Source of the DNA: Bacteroidales bacterium UBA6401
GTDB taxonomy: Bacteria; Bacteroidota; Bacteroidia; Bacteroidales; UBA932
Direction of reading: 5' to 3'
Length of the DNA: 31,340 bases
NCBI GenBank assembly: GCA_002438635.1
Contig: DJPX01000009.1
Location: forward strand, 1-31,340
Shown here: positions 17,144 to 26,796 of the stretch, piece by piece
Layout of the letters: every line of letters starts with the position of its first letter
Numbering within the stretch: the stretch's first letter is position 1
Translations under genes and position numbers: made by a program
The notes under the pieces: generated by a model
Told to the model about the DNA's origin: nothing
The model's database searches: none
The model's input: the letters and a program-made list of their open reading frames with translations, nothing else

Positions 17144-18704
17144 AGAATTCCATTATATATCCACAATCTTTACTGCTCACCTTAGAACTTGCTGTTATAA
17201 CTAGTTTTATGTAGCGACCGCGGGTGTAGTTAAACTCACTACCTTCTGCTTCTATATCTGCAGGAATAGGATATGAAAACATTTCTAGAACCTTATCAAT
17301 GTCTTGGGTACCATCACTGTTTTTTGTTAATTTATAGTCTTTCCAGCCCTTGAAGTCGGTTTTTCCTTTGCATGCGAGTTTCCAGTTGGTATCAGTTCCT
17401 ACATATTCGTTTGCCACATATACTTCGAAGTCTCTGAATTGCCCTTGGAAAGTATCAGCATCCACCTTGTAGAATCTATTGAAGGTGTAGGTTGCTCCTG
17501 TGTCGAACACGAATACCATAGGGAATGGTACGGGTGTCCAGAAATATGAACCCCAATAACCATTTTTTGAAGCATCGTTGTCGTTTCCAAAGCCGAAAGT
17601 CCAGTCTACAAGTTTGGTTGGGTTATAATTACCAAACCAATTAGGATTTGTACATAGGGGATCCGCTCCGATATGCATATCCTTTCCTTCCAAAATCTCC
17701 CAAGGCCCATGGATAAGGCTTGTAGGACCATCAGGTGGTATAACTACATCATCGTCTAATACCATAACCACCACATATCCTATCGGTGCTTTTCCCGAGC
17801 CGAGAAGTTCTGGCGTCTTTTTAGAGAATACGATAGGAATCATATAGTTTACATTTTCTTCTTTGAATTTTCCCTCTTCGTTATAAAGTACAGTAAGGTC
17901 AATCTTGTAATTAAAGTGGGATACTGTCTCTCCAGCCTTTATGGTGACTGTGTTGTTGACAAATGAAAACAGTCCTTGTGGTGCTTCCTTGTATTCTTTA
18001 TTCTTAATTAAACTTTCCTGCTCGATGTAGGAGTTATCCACACTTAATTCTACGATGACATCTTCGGATGGTACAGCCTTGTCAAGGTTCACTTCTGCTT
18101 CATATTCGTTGATGGTCTCTGAGTCCTTGGATGTAGGAAAGACAGTTTTTAGGTCTTTATCCTTAAAACTTATATGACTAAGAGCTGGATGTATTATTAG
18201 GGTATCTCTATTTTCTCCTAGTTCGATAGAGGAATCCACTAGTTTGAACCCTATTACATATTCATTATTGTTTTTAGAGGAATTGGCAAAAAATGTCGTG
18301 TTCCAATTCACCTTAAATGTTTTACGAATGTCACTAGCGGCAAAACTCAGTTCTTCTTCTGATACTTCGTATTTAATTTCCGGCGCTAATTCGTAAGAGA
18401 GGGTAATCGTTTTTTCCTTGGTCTCTTCGTTAATAGTTTCGGTATAGGCTCCATTATTCATGCACCACTTTTTTAATTCATCTTCGGTGAGACGCTCTAT
18501 TCTAAGGGTGGCAGAAGAATTTCCTTTTCCGCTTTTTATGACAGCTACTTCCATGCCGTCGTTAAAAACCGATGGCTGCTGAAGCTGCGAAGTATACGAG
18601 AAGCCTAATTTATCAGGCACCATATTGTGCTCCAAATTATGCTGGCAGCCACATATAGTCAAGGCTGCTAGTGTGATGGATGCGAGTATGAATTTGTTCG
18701 TCAT
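17121..18704 (-). CDS. DUF1735 surface lipoprotein with C-terminal discoidin-like domain
   Basis: A 527-residue lipoprotein (lipobox around ICGC, Cys20). Two DUF1735-like beta domains fill the first 330 residues, with VNLDKAVPSEDVIVELSVDN and the family-like segment FVNNTVTIKAGE. A proline hinge (VIPPDGP) then leads to a carbohydrate-binding-type domain: GFGNDNDASKNGYWGSYFW, VFVFDTGATYTFNRFYKVD, FEVYVAN and RYIKLVITAS fit the F5/8 type C pattern. Proteins of this type replace SusE/SusF as surface glycan-binding proteins in many PULs. It lies 12 bases after susD and overlaps the next gene. Confidence 0.82.
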   Translation of the reverse strand: MTNKFILASITLAALTICGCQHNLEHNMVPDKLGFSYTSQLQQPSVFNDGMEVAVIKSGKGNSSATLRIERLTEDELKKWCMNNGAYTETINEETKEKTITLSYELAPEIKYEVSEEELSFAASDIRKTFKVNWNTTFFANSSKNNNEYVIGFKLVDSSIELGENRDTLIIHPALSHISFKDKDLKTVFPTSKDSETINEYEAEVNLDKAVPSEDVIVELSVDNSYIEQESLIKNKEYKEAPQGLFSFVNNTVTIKAGETVSHFNYKIDLTVLYNEEGKFKEENVNYMIPIVFSKKTPELLGSGKAPIGYVVVMVLDDDVVIPPDGPTSLIHGPWEILEGKDMHIGADPLCTNPNWFGNYNPTKLVDWTFGFGNDNDASKNGYWGSYFWTPVPFPMVFVFDTGATYTFNRFYKVDADTFQGQFRDFEVYVANEYVGTDTNWKLACKGKTDFKGWKDYKLTKNSDGTQDIDKVLEMFSYPIPADIEAEGSEFNYTRGRYIKLVITASSKVSSKDCGYIMEFYADGWSM

Positions 18705-18716
18705 ATTGATTTCTTA

Positions 18717-20666
18717 TTAAAAACCATAGTTTTGAGTCCATTTAGGCATTTTAGCAAGATCGCCTGAATATACAGGGAAGAAATAGTCCTTCTTGCTGAA
18801 CTTGGCCGGGGTGCCGATAAATTCGTCGGTAACTCTAGTGTAAGAGTCTTCGTAATTGTCGGCCTTACATTTAAGAGTCCAGTTGTCGCATGGATATTCT
18901 TCTTCGGCGTCGAGCCAACGGCATGCGTCATAGTGGCGCATATTTTCCATAGCGAATTCCACCATCTTCTCTTTTTTAATCAAAGTTCTAAGAAGTTCTT
19001 TATTTCCGATCACATCGTCGTAAGCATCTTCCACTTTTTTAAGTCCGACGCGCTCACGTACTTTATTAAGATATTTAAGTGCTTCTGCCTCATCGCGAAC
19101 AGGCTTTTCATTACATGCCTCGGCGTAGTTTAGATATACTTCAGCCATACGGAATGCCGGATATACGTGCTTTAAGCCTGTGTAGTCTGTCTGGACTTTA
19201 AGCGGATGATCGACAGGGTAGAATCTAACCCAAGCATATCCTACACGAACGGCACTTCCAGAGGCTGCCCATGGCGCAGTCGCCTCTTTTCCGCTGTAGC
19301 AGGTGAAGCGTTTCTTTATGTTTTTATCCGGCCAATAGTATCCGTTAGGAAGTATGCTGGCATAAAAACGTGGCTCACGTCCAATGGTAGAGTTATGCGC
19401 TTTGAAAGCAGGCGCCCATGGGGCATTTACAGGCTGATTATATCCTTCAGTCCATCCTGTTGCCTGGTATCCAGATGAAGCATCTACGATAGGGCGAGAG
19501 TAGTCATTACCATTACTGTTCTTTTCATATCCTGTAACAGGGAAGCGTCCAGAGTCGAACATGGCGTATGTGTCCACCAATTTGAGTGAAGGTGCTATAC
19601 CACCGAATCCCCAAAGAATGGTTTTATCTGAGAAATTAGGGCAAGCGCAACCTAAGAGTGCACCTGCACCTCCCATATAGTTGTATGCTGAGGAAGTCCT
19701 TTTCCACCAGCCCCAAATAGTCTCTTCGTTCCATGGATCGAAAGTTACTCTCTGATATGCATTGAAGCCATCGGTGAAAGCATCGCCGGATGCTGTTTTA
19801 GCCTTGCATAGTTCCCATTTTTGAAGATCTATTATGGCTTTTGAAGCTTTGGCTGCCTCTTCCCATAGATTAGGATCTTCTTCTGAAGGGAATATTTCAT
19901 CTCCATATATGTTCTTAATACCTTTGAGCCAGTCAGCACCTCCATTATAAAGTGGCGAGGCTGCCCATAGCAGGATCCTAGCTTTAAGTGCCATGGCTGC
20001 ACCCTTAGTGGCACGGCCTTGGTAATTGGCTTCGCTCTCTAGTTCACCTACGCTCATAGGGAGGTTTTCTATGCACTTATCCAATTCACTAACCATAAAG
20101 TCAATATTTTGTTTTACGGTGTGTCTGTCACAATCGTTAGGTGATATACCTTCATCAGCAGGAGCGTCTCCCCAAATATAGACTGGTCCGTATTGTCGGA
20201 AAAGACAATAGTAGTAGAAAGCTCTTAGGAAACGGGCTTCGTATGACATATAGTTGCGTACAGCTTCGCTATCTTGCAAGTCTCTATGCACATTCTCAAT
20301 GAAGATGGTGCATTGGTTTATACCCGTGTAGAATTTACTAAAAAAATTGAAGTAGGTCGTGCTGCTGGGAGTGGCACTGGAGTAGCTGCCATTTCGATAT
20401 AGTTCATAGTAAACCCATTGGTACCATGAGTAACGCGATTCATCACTGCGGCCTACTGTCCATCCATCGCTACCCACGATTTCTTCATCTATAGGAATGT
20501 AAGAGTAGCAGTGTGCCAGGTATTTATGCGTCGTAGTGCTTTGTGAAAATACTTCTTCAAGTGTAGCTTGGTCTTTCAAATCTACATCGAAGAAACCATC
20601 ACATGAACTCAACGCAATGGATGCCGTTAATACTAATATAATGTTTTTTAGATGTTTCATATTCAT
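18717..20666 (-). CDS. SusD/RagB-family nutrient-binding lipoprotein
   Basis: A 649-residue outer-membrane lipoprotein (lipobox ALSSC, about Cys23). SusD-type features: FFDVDLKDQATLEEVF near the N-terminus, TPR-like helices with YEARFLRAFYYYCLFRQYGPVYI (about 145-167), GAAMALKARILLWAASPLYN and C-terminal AEVYLNYAEACNE ... EALKYLNKVRERVGL and VEFAMENMRHYDACRW. SusD caps the SusC channel and captures oligosaccharides. It starts directly at the end of susC (1-base overlap), the usual arrangement. Confidence 0.97.
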   Translation of the reverse strand: MNMKHLKNIILVLTASIALSSCDGFFDVDLKDQATLEEVFSQSTTTHKYLAHCYSYIPIDEEIVGSDGWTVGRSDESRYSWYQWVYYELYRNGSYSSATPSSTTYFNFFSKFYTGINQCTIFIENVHRDLQDSEAVRNYMSYEARFLRAFYYYCLFRQYGPVYIWGDAPADEGISPNDCDRHTVKQNIDFMVSELDKCIENLPMSVGELESEANYQGRATKGAAMALKARILLWAASPLYNGGADWLKGIKNIYGDEIFPSEEDPNLWEEAAKASKAIIDLQKWELCKAKTASGDAFTDGFNAYQRVTFDPWNEETIWGWWKRTSSAYNYMGGAGALLGCACPNFSDKTILWGFGGIAPSLKLVDTYAMFDSGRFPVTGYEKNSNGNDYSRPIVDASSGYQATGWTEGYNQPVNAPWAPAFKAHNSTIGREPRFYASILPNGYYWPDKNIKKRFTCYSGKEATAPWAASGSAVRVGYAWVRFYPVDHPLKVQTDYTGLKHVYPAFRMAEVYLNYAEACNEKPVRDEAEALKYLNKVRERVGLKKVEDAYDDVIGNKELLRTLIKKEKMVEFAMENMRHYDACRWLDAEEEYPCDNWTLKCKADNYEDSYTRVTDEFIGTPAKFSKKDYFFPVYSGDLAKMPKWTQNYGF

Positions 20667-23600
20667 TAGAAGTTGAGATTTACACCGAAAGTATAAGTAC
20701 GCATGGTAGGATAAACGTTACCATAACTTGAGTCAAGCTCCGGATCCCAAAGTTTGAATTTAGAGAAAGTCAATAGGTTGAGACCTTGTGCATATAAGCG
20801 TACAGTGGATAAACCAATCTTTTTAGTGATCTTTTTAGGAATGGTGTATCCTATTTCCATGTTTTTAAGTCGCATAAAGCTCATATCTCTCTGCCAATAG
20901 GTAGATGCCTGTTGGTTATTTTCAACCTTATTAAGTGAAAGACGAGGATACGGAGCATTAGGATTCTGGTTCTCGAGAGTCCAGCGGTTGAGAGCTACAT
21001 CTTCGTAGATTTGCCCTAATTTATGTATCTGTGAAGATGCTCCGAATAGGTTCTGTCCGCCGATTATACGTGTAACATGGGCTACCCCTTGGAAGAACAT
21101 TGAGAAGTCGATGCCTTTATATCCAAGGCTAACGCCGAAACCATAGTTGATTTCAGGTATAGTGGTATAGCCTATAGCTACTTTATCGAATGTGTTTACA
21201 ACGCCGTCACCATTGACATCGCGATATTTTATATCTCCCGGACGCACATCGCCAAAGTCCTGTTTAGGCCAATTGTCAATATCTTCCTGACTCTCGAAAA
21301 GCCCTTCTGCTATGAGACCAAATTGTTGGTTATAAGCGAATCCTGTAAGGTTTTGATATGGCCATATTTGATCTGGAAGGTCATCGTAGAGTTTCTTGTT
21401 GCGGTTAAATGTGTAGTTTCCACGAGCGGATACATACAAATCTCCAAAGTTATGTTCGTATTGAAGGCTCATATCTACACCCTTGTTCTCCATTTCCCCG
21501 AGGTTAACCCATTGTTCTTTATTAAGGCCTACGGTAGGAGGTGTACTCTGGCGTTCGATGAAAATACCGCTACGGTGATCGGAGAAATAATCGATCTGAA
21601 AAGATAGGTCATGAAGCAGGGTTACTTCTATACCTGCGTTGAATTTTAATGCCTCTTCCCATTGAACGGAGTTATTACCTACTTCACCGGTTGTGATACC
21701 GGTAATTCCAATAGGAGTAGTTCCGAATGTAAATCCAGCTGCTGATGTATTGATGGTAGAGTTGTAGGCAAATCGTCTTGAACCACCGATTTGATCGTTA
21801 CCTATTTTACCATAAGACACTTTGAATTTTAACTGGTTTACGCTCTCTTTAATCGGGTCCCAGAAAGGCTCGTTACTGATCATGTAACCTACAGCTATAG
21901 ATGGGAAGAATCCGAAACGTTTTCCAGGAGCGAAGTTCTCTGAACCATTATATCCGAAGTTAAACTCTCCGAAATAACGATCTTTGTATGAGTATGTTGC
22001 TCGTCCGGCGAGTCCCATGTTCTTATATGCAAATGACTGCTCGAATGTAGCTGGAACATTATTGTATTTGTTGCGAGTACTGAAAAGCAAAAGTCCGCTT
22101 ACATTATGAGCGTAATTGAATTCTCTTTCGTATGTAAGGCTCGCTTCGAGATTTGTCGTGGTCCAGCTGGAGTTAGATCTGGATAGTGACATATAATTCG
22201 TACCTTCATTCCAAGGCTTGTAGATTAGATTTCCATCGTCGTCGCGACCTGTAGTGTAGTAAAGAGTAGGATTCAATATCCGTCCCAAAATATTTCCATT
22301 ATCTGCATCCCAAGAGTATTTTACATTGGCTTTAAGTCCTTTAGTGATAATGTCTGAAAAGTCCTGAGTAAGGGATATAAGGGATTGAGCCACGATGTTT
22401 GTCGCCCTTTTGTATCCAGAAGAGTTAAGCATGCGGTAAGGGTTGTAACCACCTTCCGGATTGGCAAGAGTACCATCGCTGAATACTGGAGGAGATGCTA
22501 TCGGAGTAGAGTACATAGTGTATGCATAGATATCTGCAAGGCTCTGTCCTGGTGTGGTTTTAGTGTAGTATTGAGTGGAAAGAGACAAGGCGAGAACAGT
22601 GCTTTTTGTTATGTCTATATCCACATTGGAGCGGAAATTGAATTTATCGTAGCGAATCTGATTGTCGTATTTAGAATATTCCTTGTCCTTTACTACATTG
22701 AATATACCATCTTCCATGTAGTAGGAAGCTCCCACATAGTAGCGCACACCTTTCGTTCCACCCGTAACATTCATGTTGACCCTTTCGGTGTTAGCCATAT
22801 TTTTAAAGACAGTGTTAACCCAGTCTACAGAAGGATATAGGTCGGGATCAGCTCCGCTTAGATACATTTCCCTTTGATAATCGTCTATTACCGGTTCGCT
22901 TCCTGAATCTACATAGAGTTCATTGTAGTAGTCTATCCACTGTTCTGTGTTGGCTAGTTTAGGAACCTTTACAGGTTGAGTAAGTCCATATTCTGCCTTG
23001 AAATTAACTTGTGGCTTGCTTTCCTGTCCACGTTTGGTTGTGATAAGCACAATACCATTGGCCCCTCTCACACCATAAAGAGCTGTGGCTGTGGCATCTT
23101 TAAGAATGGAAAAAGAAGCGATGTCTTCGGTGTCTACAAGATCCATGTCGCGTTCCACACCATCGACGAGGATAAGTGGTTTTGAATTGGCCCCGAAGGT
23201 GTTCACACCTCGAATCCAGAAGTCTGATCCGGCACCAGGCTCGCCAGTTCTCTGCATGGACACGACTCCGGCCAGTTTTCCGGCCAATCCTGTTGAGAGC
23301 TGTCCTGCTGGACTGGAAAGGGCATCTGCTTTAATAGTACTGATGGAGCCGATGACACTTGCTTTACGCTGTGCGCCATAGGCCACGAAAGTAACCTCGT
23401 CAAGCATGTCTTCCGATGGGACCATCTTGATGGTTATAAAGGTTTGATTACCGACTTTAACCTCCTGATCTTGGTAACCTAAAAAGGTTACTTGGAGAAT
23501 ATCGCTATCTTTGACGTCAAGGGTGAATTTACCATCGACATCGGTAATGGATCCTCGTGTTTCGTTTTTCACGACTACATAAGCACCGGGAATACCTAGG

Positions 23601-23719
23601 TTAGACTCATCCACTACGATACCCGTAATGGTCCTAAGTGCTTGTGCGTTAGAAAAACTAACACTGATTGCAAGTGCGGCTATCGTCGCTACCCACAATT
23701 TTTTCAAGTTGTTGCTCAT
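20666..23719 (-). CDS. SusC/RagA TonB-dependent outer-membrane transporter
   Basis: About 1017 residues with a signal peptide (1-26, ending SNAQA). Then comes a carboxypeptidase-regulatory-like domain (TITGIVVDESNLGIPGAYV type, about 30-105), a TonB-box region (VAYGAQRK), a plug domain with LAGKLAGVVSMQ and LILVDGVERD, and the 22-strand barrel ending TYTFGVNLNF. It imports oligosaccharides with SusD. The frame can be extended to a TTG at 23731, but the ATG at 23719 gives a standard signal peptide, so it was chosen. There is a 135-base gap to rmuC upstream; no strong promoter match was seen there. It is the first gene of the minus-strand unit. Confidence 0.97.
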   Translation of the reverse strand: MSNNLKKLWVATIAALAISVSFSNAQALRTITGIVVDESNLGIPGAYVVVKNETRGSITDVDGKFTLDVKDSDILQVTFLGYQDQEVKVGNQTFITIKMVPSEDMLDEVTFVAYGAQRKASVIGSISTIKADALSSPAGQLSTGLAGKLAGVVSMQRTGEPGAGSDFWIRGVNTFGANSKPLILVDGVERDMDLVDTEDIASFSILKDATATALYGVRGANGIVLITTKRGQESKPQVNFKAEYGLTQPVKVPKLANTEQWIDYYNELYVDSGSEPVIDDYQREMYLSGADPDLYPSVDWVNTVFKNMANTERVNMNVTGGTKGVRYYVGASYYMEDGIFNVVKDKEYSKYDNQIRYDKFNFRSNVDIDITKSTVLALSLSTQYYTKTTPGQSLADIYAYTMYSTPIASPPVFSDGTLANPEGGYNPYRMLNSSGYKRATNIVAQSLISLTQDFSDIITKGLKANVKYSWDADNGNILGRILNPTLYYTTGRDDDGNLIYKPWNEGTNYMSLSRSNSSWTTTNLEASLTYEREFNYAHNVSGLLLFSTRNKYNNVPATFEQSFAYKNMGLAGRATYSYKDRYFGEFNFGYNGSENFAPGKRFGFFPSIAVGYMISNEPFWDPIKESVNQLKFKVSYGKIGNDQIGGSRRFAYNSTINTSAAGFTFGTTPIGITGITTGEVGNNSVQWEEALKFNAGIEVTLLHDLSFQIDYFSDHRSGIFIERQSTPPTVGLNKEQWVNLGEMENKGVDMSLQYEHNFGDLYVSARGNYTFNRNKKLYDDLPDQIWPYQNLTGFAYNQQFGLIAEGLFESQEDIDNWPKQDFGDVRPGDIKYRDVNGDGVVNTFDKVAIGYTTIPEINYGFGVSLGYKGIDFSMFFQGVAHVTRIIGGQNLFGASSQIHKLGQIYEDVALNRWTLENQNPNAPYPRLSLNKVENNQQASTYWQRDMSFMRLKNMEIGYTIPKKITKKIGLSTVRLYAQGLNLLTFSKFKLWDPELDSSYGNVYPTMRTYTFGVNLNF

Positions 23720-23866
23720 TAATTGATACAAGTAGTTATTGTTTTAATAATGTTTTCTGAGCTAATAGTGGCGCTAAATTAGCAAATAAATGTGAAATTA
23801 TAGTTAAAATGACTATTTCTTTTTTGGGGAAAACGTCTCAGAATAATGTAGTAAAAATGGAGCGTG

Positions 23867-25165
23867 TTAGTCTTCAGGCAATTCGAGTGGATGTTTCTCA
23901 CTATTCTTGGTGCCTAGCCGTATAAGTTTTGTAGCACTATTGATTATAGTGGGACCTCGATCATCCAAACGCTTCATACATTCGTCATATTCTTTTTGAA
24001 CATCGCCCAGTGATTTGCCTATATGTTCATATTTTGTTTTAAATAAGGCTACTCTTTCCACTATTTCGTGAGCTATGTCATAAACTTCCTGATGGTTTTG
24101 AGCTTGTGCAATCTGCTGCCAAGTAAGATTTACTATGCGGAGTACGCTGTAAAGGCTCTGTTCATCAGCCATATACACGTTCATGTCTGCTGCTTTTCTC
24201 CATAGTTGAGTATCTTCGTTTAAAGCCGACCATAGCGCTCCATATATAGGTACGAACATTATTACATATCCTGCACTCTGCTTAGGAGGCTTTATATATG
24301 AAGAATAATCCTTTGCCGCTAACTCTTTTATATGTTTTTTTATGCTTTCTATATGCGATTTTAACGCAGCCGCCTTTTCTGATTCAGTGGTGGCATTGAC
24401 ATAATCAATGTATGAGGTAAGAGATACTTTAGAGTCTATTATGACTTCTCTAGTCTTGTCAAGATGTATTATGACATCTGGCCTAAGTGTTTTACCTTCA
24501 GGTGTTTTTATGGTGTTTCCGCATGCGTCGCAAAGCGTTTCTTGAATATCGTAGTGAATACCTTTTATAAGTCCTTGAGAGGAAAGTAGTTCGTCTAATT
24601 TTTGCTCGCCCCAGTCGCCCTGTACCTTACTTCCATGTTTTAGGGCATTGGCAAGTTCTTCTGCGCTTTTTCGTGTGGCATCGCTCTGCTCCATAAGATT
24701 TTTGATTCTCTCTCCCATTTGCCCGTTGAGCCTTGCTTGCTCCTTATCCGAGTTTTCGATTTTCTCTTTGAGCGATTCGAGCCTTTCTTTTAGTGGATCT
24801 ACTACTTGTCCGAGGCTTTCTTTATTACTCTTGGCCAATTCTTCCTGCTTCGATTTCAAAATTTCGGTGGTGTCAATTTTTAGTTGTGCGCTCATCCCTT
24901 TGATTGCTTCATCGAATTTGGATTGAAGTAAAGACAGCGTTTTTGTGTCAGCTTCCTCTTTTTCGACCAATCTTTTTTCCCATTGCCTGTCTTTTTCTGC
25001 CAATGCTGCCGCGCCCACGCTTTCTGCCTTGGCAAGATCTTGCCTAGCATTGCGCAAACTTTCTTCATAGAGCGTGGTGCGAGATTTAATAGAATGACTA
25101 GCAATTAAATATGCTGCAACAGCGCTAAATATTGCGCCTGCTATAAATGCGAGTATTAGATTCAT
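23867..25165 (-). CDS. rmuC: RmuC-family DNA recombination protein
   Basis: A 432-residue protein with one N-terminal membrane helix (about 3-22) and a long coiled coil (35-170). The RmuC core follows: QGDWGEQKLDELL (182-194), RPDVIIHL (228-235), IIDSKVSLTSY (242-252), and FVPIYGALWSAL ... LVRIV-type LRIVNLTWQQ. RmuC limits inversions at repeats in E. coli, and its core resembles a PD-(D/E)xK nuclease; the mechanism is not settled. The start codon overlaps the stop of the acyltransferase gene by 3 bases, so the two are coupled. It has no evident link to the PUL. Confidence 0.92.
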   Translation of the reverse strand: MNLILAFIAGAIFSAVAAYLIASHSIKSRTTLYEESLRNARQDLAKAESVGAAALAEKDRQWEKRLVEKEEADTKTLSLLQSKFDEAIKGMSAQLKIDTTEILKSKQEELAKSNKESLGQVVDPLKERLESLKEKIENSDKEQARLNGQMGERIKNLMEQSDATRKSAEELANALKHGSKVQGDWGEQKLDELLSSQGLIKGIHYDIQETLCDACGNTIKTPEGKTLRPDVIIHLDKTREVIIDSKVSLTSYIDYVNATTESEKAAALKSHIESIKKHIKELAAKDYSSYIKPPKQSAGYVIMFVPIYGALWSALNEDTQLWRKAADMNVYMADEQSLYSVLRIVNLTWQQIAQAQNHQEVYDIAHEIVERVALFKTKYEHIGKSLGDVQKEYDECMKRLDDRGPTIINSATKLIRLGTKNSEKHPLELPED

Positions 25166-26268
25166 TTTTTATTGTTTTTTATTCCGAAAATGCACCAGTT
25201 AAGAATAGGAATGCGACGCAGTAGTTCATACAGACCTATGCTCCCTGCGAATGTGATTATGATATTTATCGTATAAATACAGGCGATAGGAAGACCGCTT
25301 TTTATCATGATTAGGCTAATTCCTGTGCAGATCGTCATATGCACGATATATATCCCATAACTGCTGCGCGTGAGATAATTGGCCAATGGGGAAGTTTTGT
25401 CAGCGTATTTTTTGAAATTGGCCAAAAGAGCCAATATTGCTGTCCATCCATACAGTGAAGTCCAAATGCTTTGAAGGCAGGAAGGAGAAGTATAATCAGT
25501 TCCGAAGTAATGCCATGTGTATGCTACTGCTCCTCCTAAGGCTAGTATTAAGAGCGGGAGATGAAGCTTTTGCAGAAAAGCTTGGATAGAATCGAGCGAG
25601 AATATGTAGTACCCTAAAAGGAATGGGACTATATAATATAGTGGACGATAGAGGTTAAATAGTCCTTGCGCCGTTGATGGGTTGTCGATCTGGCTTTGCG
25701 CTGCGCCCCATAGCAATAGAAAGCCTCCAATGGTTAGACCTGCTCCCCATAATAATTTGTTTAAGGGTTTAGAAAGCTGAGGTTCTTTTAATGGTTGAGG
25801 GTGAATCTTATGAAGAAGAACGCAGATAAGAGAATATGGAAGGAGAATTTGTATAAACCAGAGTGGCCCAGTTCCACTTCCAACACAGATTAAGTATTTT
25901 ACAAAGAAGGGAACTTTCTGAAGTTCAGCGGAATTAATATAGTTAATACTATTAAGAAGACCTAAAATCCATTGAAATACAAAAAGTCCTATGGTAGAAG
26001 GTATCAATAATTTTTGTATTCTGCTATTTATGAATTCCTTTTCACTTCGAGTGTTTAGTGCATAACGGCAACTTATCCCGGACACTAAAAACAGAAGCGA
26101 CATGAACCATGGGTATAATATATATTGTATGGCATCTTGATATTGGATATCTGTAAACTTTCCTATGCTTCCAAATACTCCTTCAGCATTATAGTTATAG
26201 AAAACGTGGTACACTAACACGCATAGAATGGTGAACCACCTGAGGTTATCAATAAAGTGTTTTCTCAT
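25162..26268 (-). CDS. Acyltransferase family 3 membrane protein
   Basis: A 368-residue inner-membrane protein with about ten hydrophobic segments. The N-terminus RKHFIDNLRWFTILCVLVYHVF fits the Acyltransferase_3 family, with the conserved His21 in the first membrane segment, and the SRIQKLLIPSTIGLFVF segment and the GxGPLWFI segment also fit. Such proteins transfer acyl groups (often acetyl or succinyl) across the membrane to sugars. The closest architecture is that of OpgC/MdoC-type proteins, but the substrate is unknown. rmuC begins within its stop codon. Confidence 0.85.
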   Translation of the reverse strand: MRKHFIDNLRWFTILCVLVYHVFYNYNAEGVFGSIGKFTDIQYQDAIQYILYPWFMSLLFLVSGISCRYALNTRSEKEFINSRIQKLLIPSTIGLFVFQWILGLLNSINYINSAELQKVPFFVKYLICVGSGTGPLWFIQILLPYSLICVLLHKIHPQPLKEPQLSKPLNKLLWGAGLTIGGFLLLWGAAQSQIDNPSTAQGLFNLYRPLYYIVPFLLGYYIFSLDSIQAFLQKLHLPLLILALGGAVAYTWHYFGTDYTSPSCLQSIWTSLYGWTAILALLANFKKYADKTSPLANYLTRSSYGIYIVHMTICTGISLIMIKSGLPIACIYTINIIITFAGSIGLYELLRRIPILNWCIFGIKNNKK

Positions 26269-26323
26269 AAAAATGTAGTTTTGTTTGTGTAAAATTAAAT
26301 AAATAATAGTTGCCGCATTAAGT

Positions 26324-26731
26324 TTATTGCGAGCTATTGCATGATGGACAGATGCCTTTTATAAGGACTTGACATTCTTTTTGTTGGTAACCATCTGGTA
26401 GGTCATATTGTTTAATCGGGGTGTTTTTCAGGCAGGTGACGGAATGGCATACTGTGCAATAGAAATGGATGTGTGAATGATGCGCATCTTCTTCTGTGTT
26501 AAGCGCATACTCGACGCAAGTTTTATCTACTATAATGCGATGGATTATCTTCGCATTGCAAAGCGCTTGAATGGTTCTATAAAAAGTAACGCGATCGTAG
26601 ATTTCACCCATTTCCTCTTTTATTTCGTCTTCACTTAACGGAATAATGTGTTTTTGAAGTATATTGATGACGGCTATTCTTTGAGCACTTTTTTTTAGCC
26701 CGTTGTGTTTGAGAATCTCTGATGCATTCAT
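26324..26731 (-). CDS. Fur/Zur-family transcriptional regulator
   Basis: A 135-residue Fur-family repressor. A winged helix (SAQRIAVINIL ... EIYDRVTFYRTIQALCNAKIIHRI) is followed by the metal-binding half: HHSHIHFYCTVC with H84, H85, H87, H89, C92 and C95, and a C-terminal CPSC (C128, C131) that completes the structural Cys4 zinc site. The reading frame can extend upstream to 26767 with a hydrophobic leader, but ATG 26731 gives a normal regulator, and the promoter for this gene lies within the extension. It diverges from the TonB receptor, so it probably controls it and itself. Zur rather than Fur or PerR is a guess from context. Confidence 0.9.
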   Translation of the reverse strand: MNASEILKHNGLKKSAQRIAVINILQKHIIPLSEDEIKEEMGEIYDRVTFYRTIQALCNAKIIHRIIVDKTCVEYALNTEEDAHHSHIHFYCTVCHSVTCLKNTPIKQYDLPDGYQQKECQVLIKGICPSCNSSQ

Positions 26732-26737
26732 ATTAAG

Positions 26738-26768
26738 CAAAAGTAACAAAAAAAAACAAGTAAACAAA
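26738..26768 (-). promoter_or_regulatory. Promoter of the Fur-family gene
   Basis: On the minus strand TTTG (complement of 26765-26768), 19 bases, then TACTTTTG (complement of 26738-26745). The -7 box is only 7 bases before the ATG, so the message would have almost no leader. Confidence 0.55.
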
Positions 26769-26796
26769 CTGTACTTTTATATAAAATGAAACATTG

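Noticed and set aside
22385..22840. 151-codon plus-strand frame
   Set aside because: Antisense shadow of the SusC barrel region.
26732..26767. N-terminal extension of the Fur-family protein
   Set aside because: The extension covers the gene's own promoter and adds a hydrophobic run not found in Fur proteins; ATG 26731 gives a normal start.
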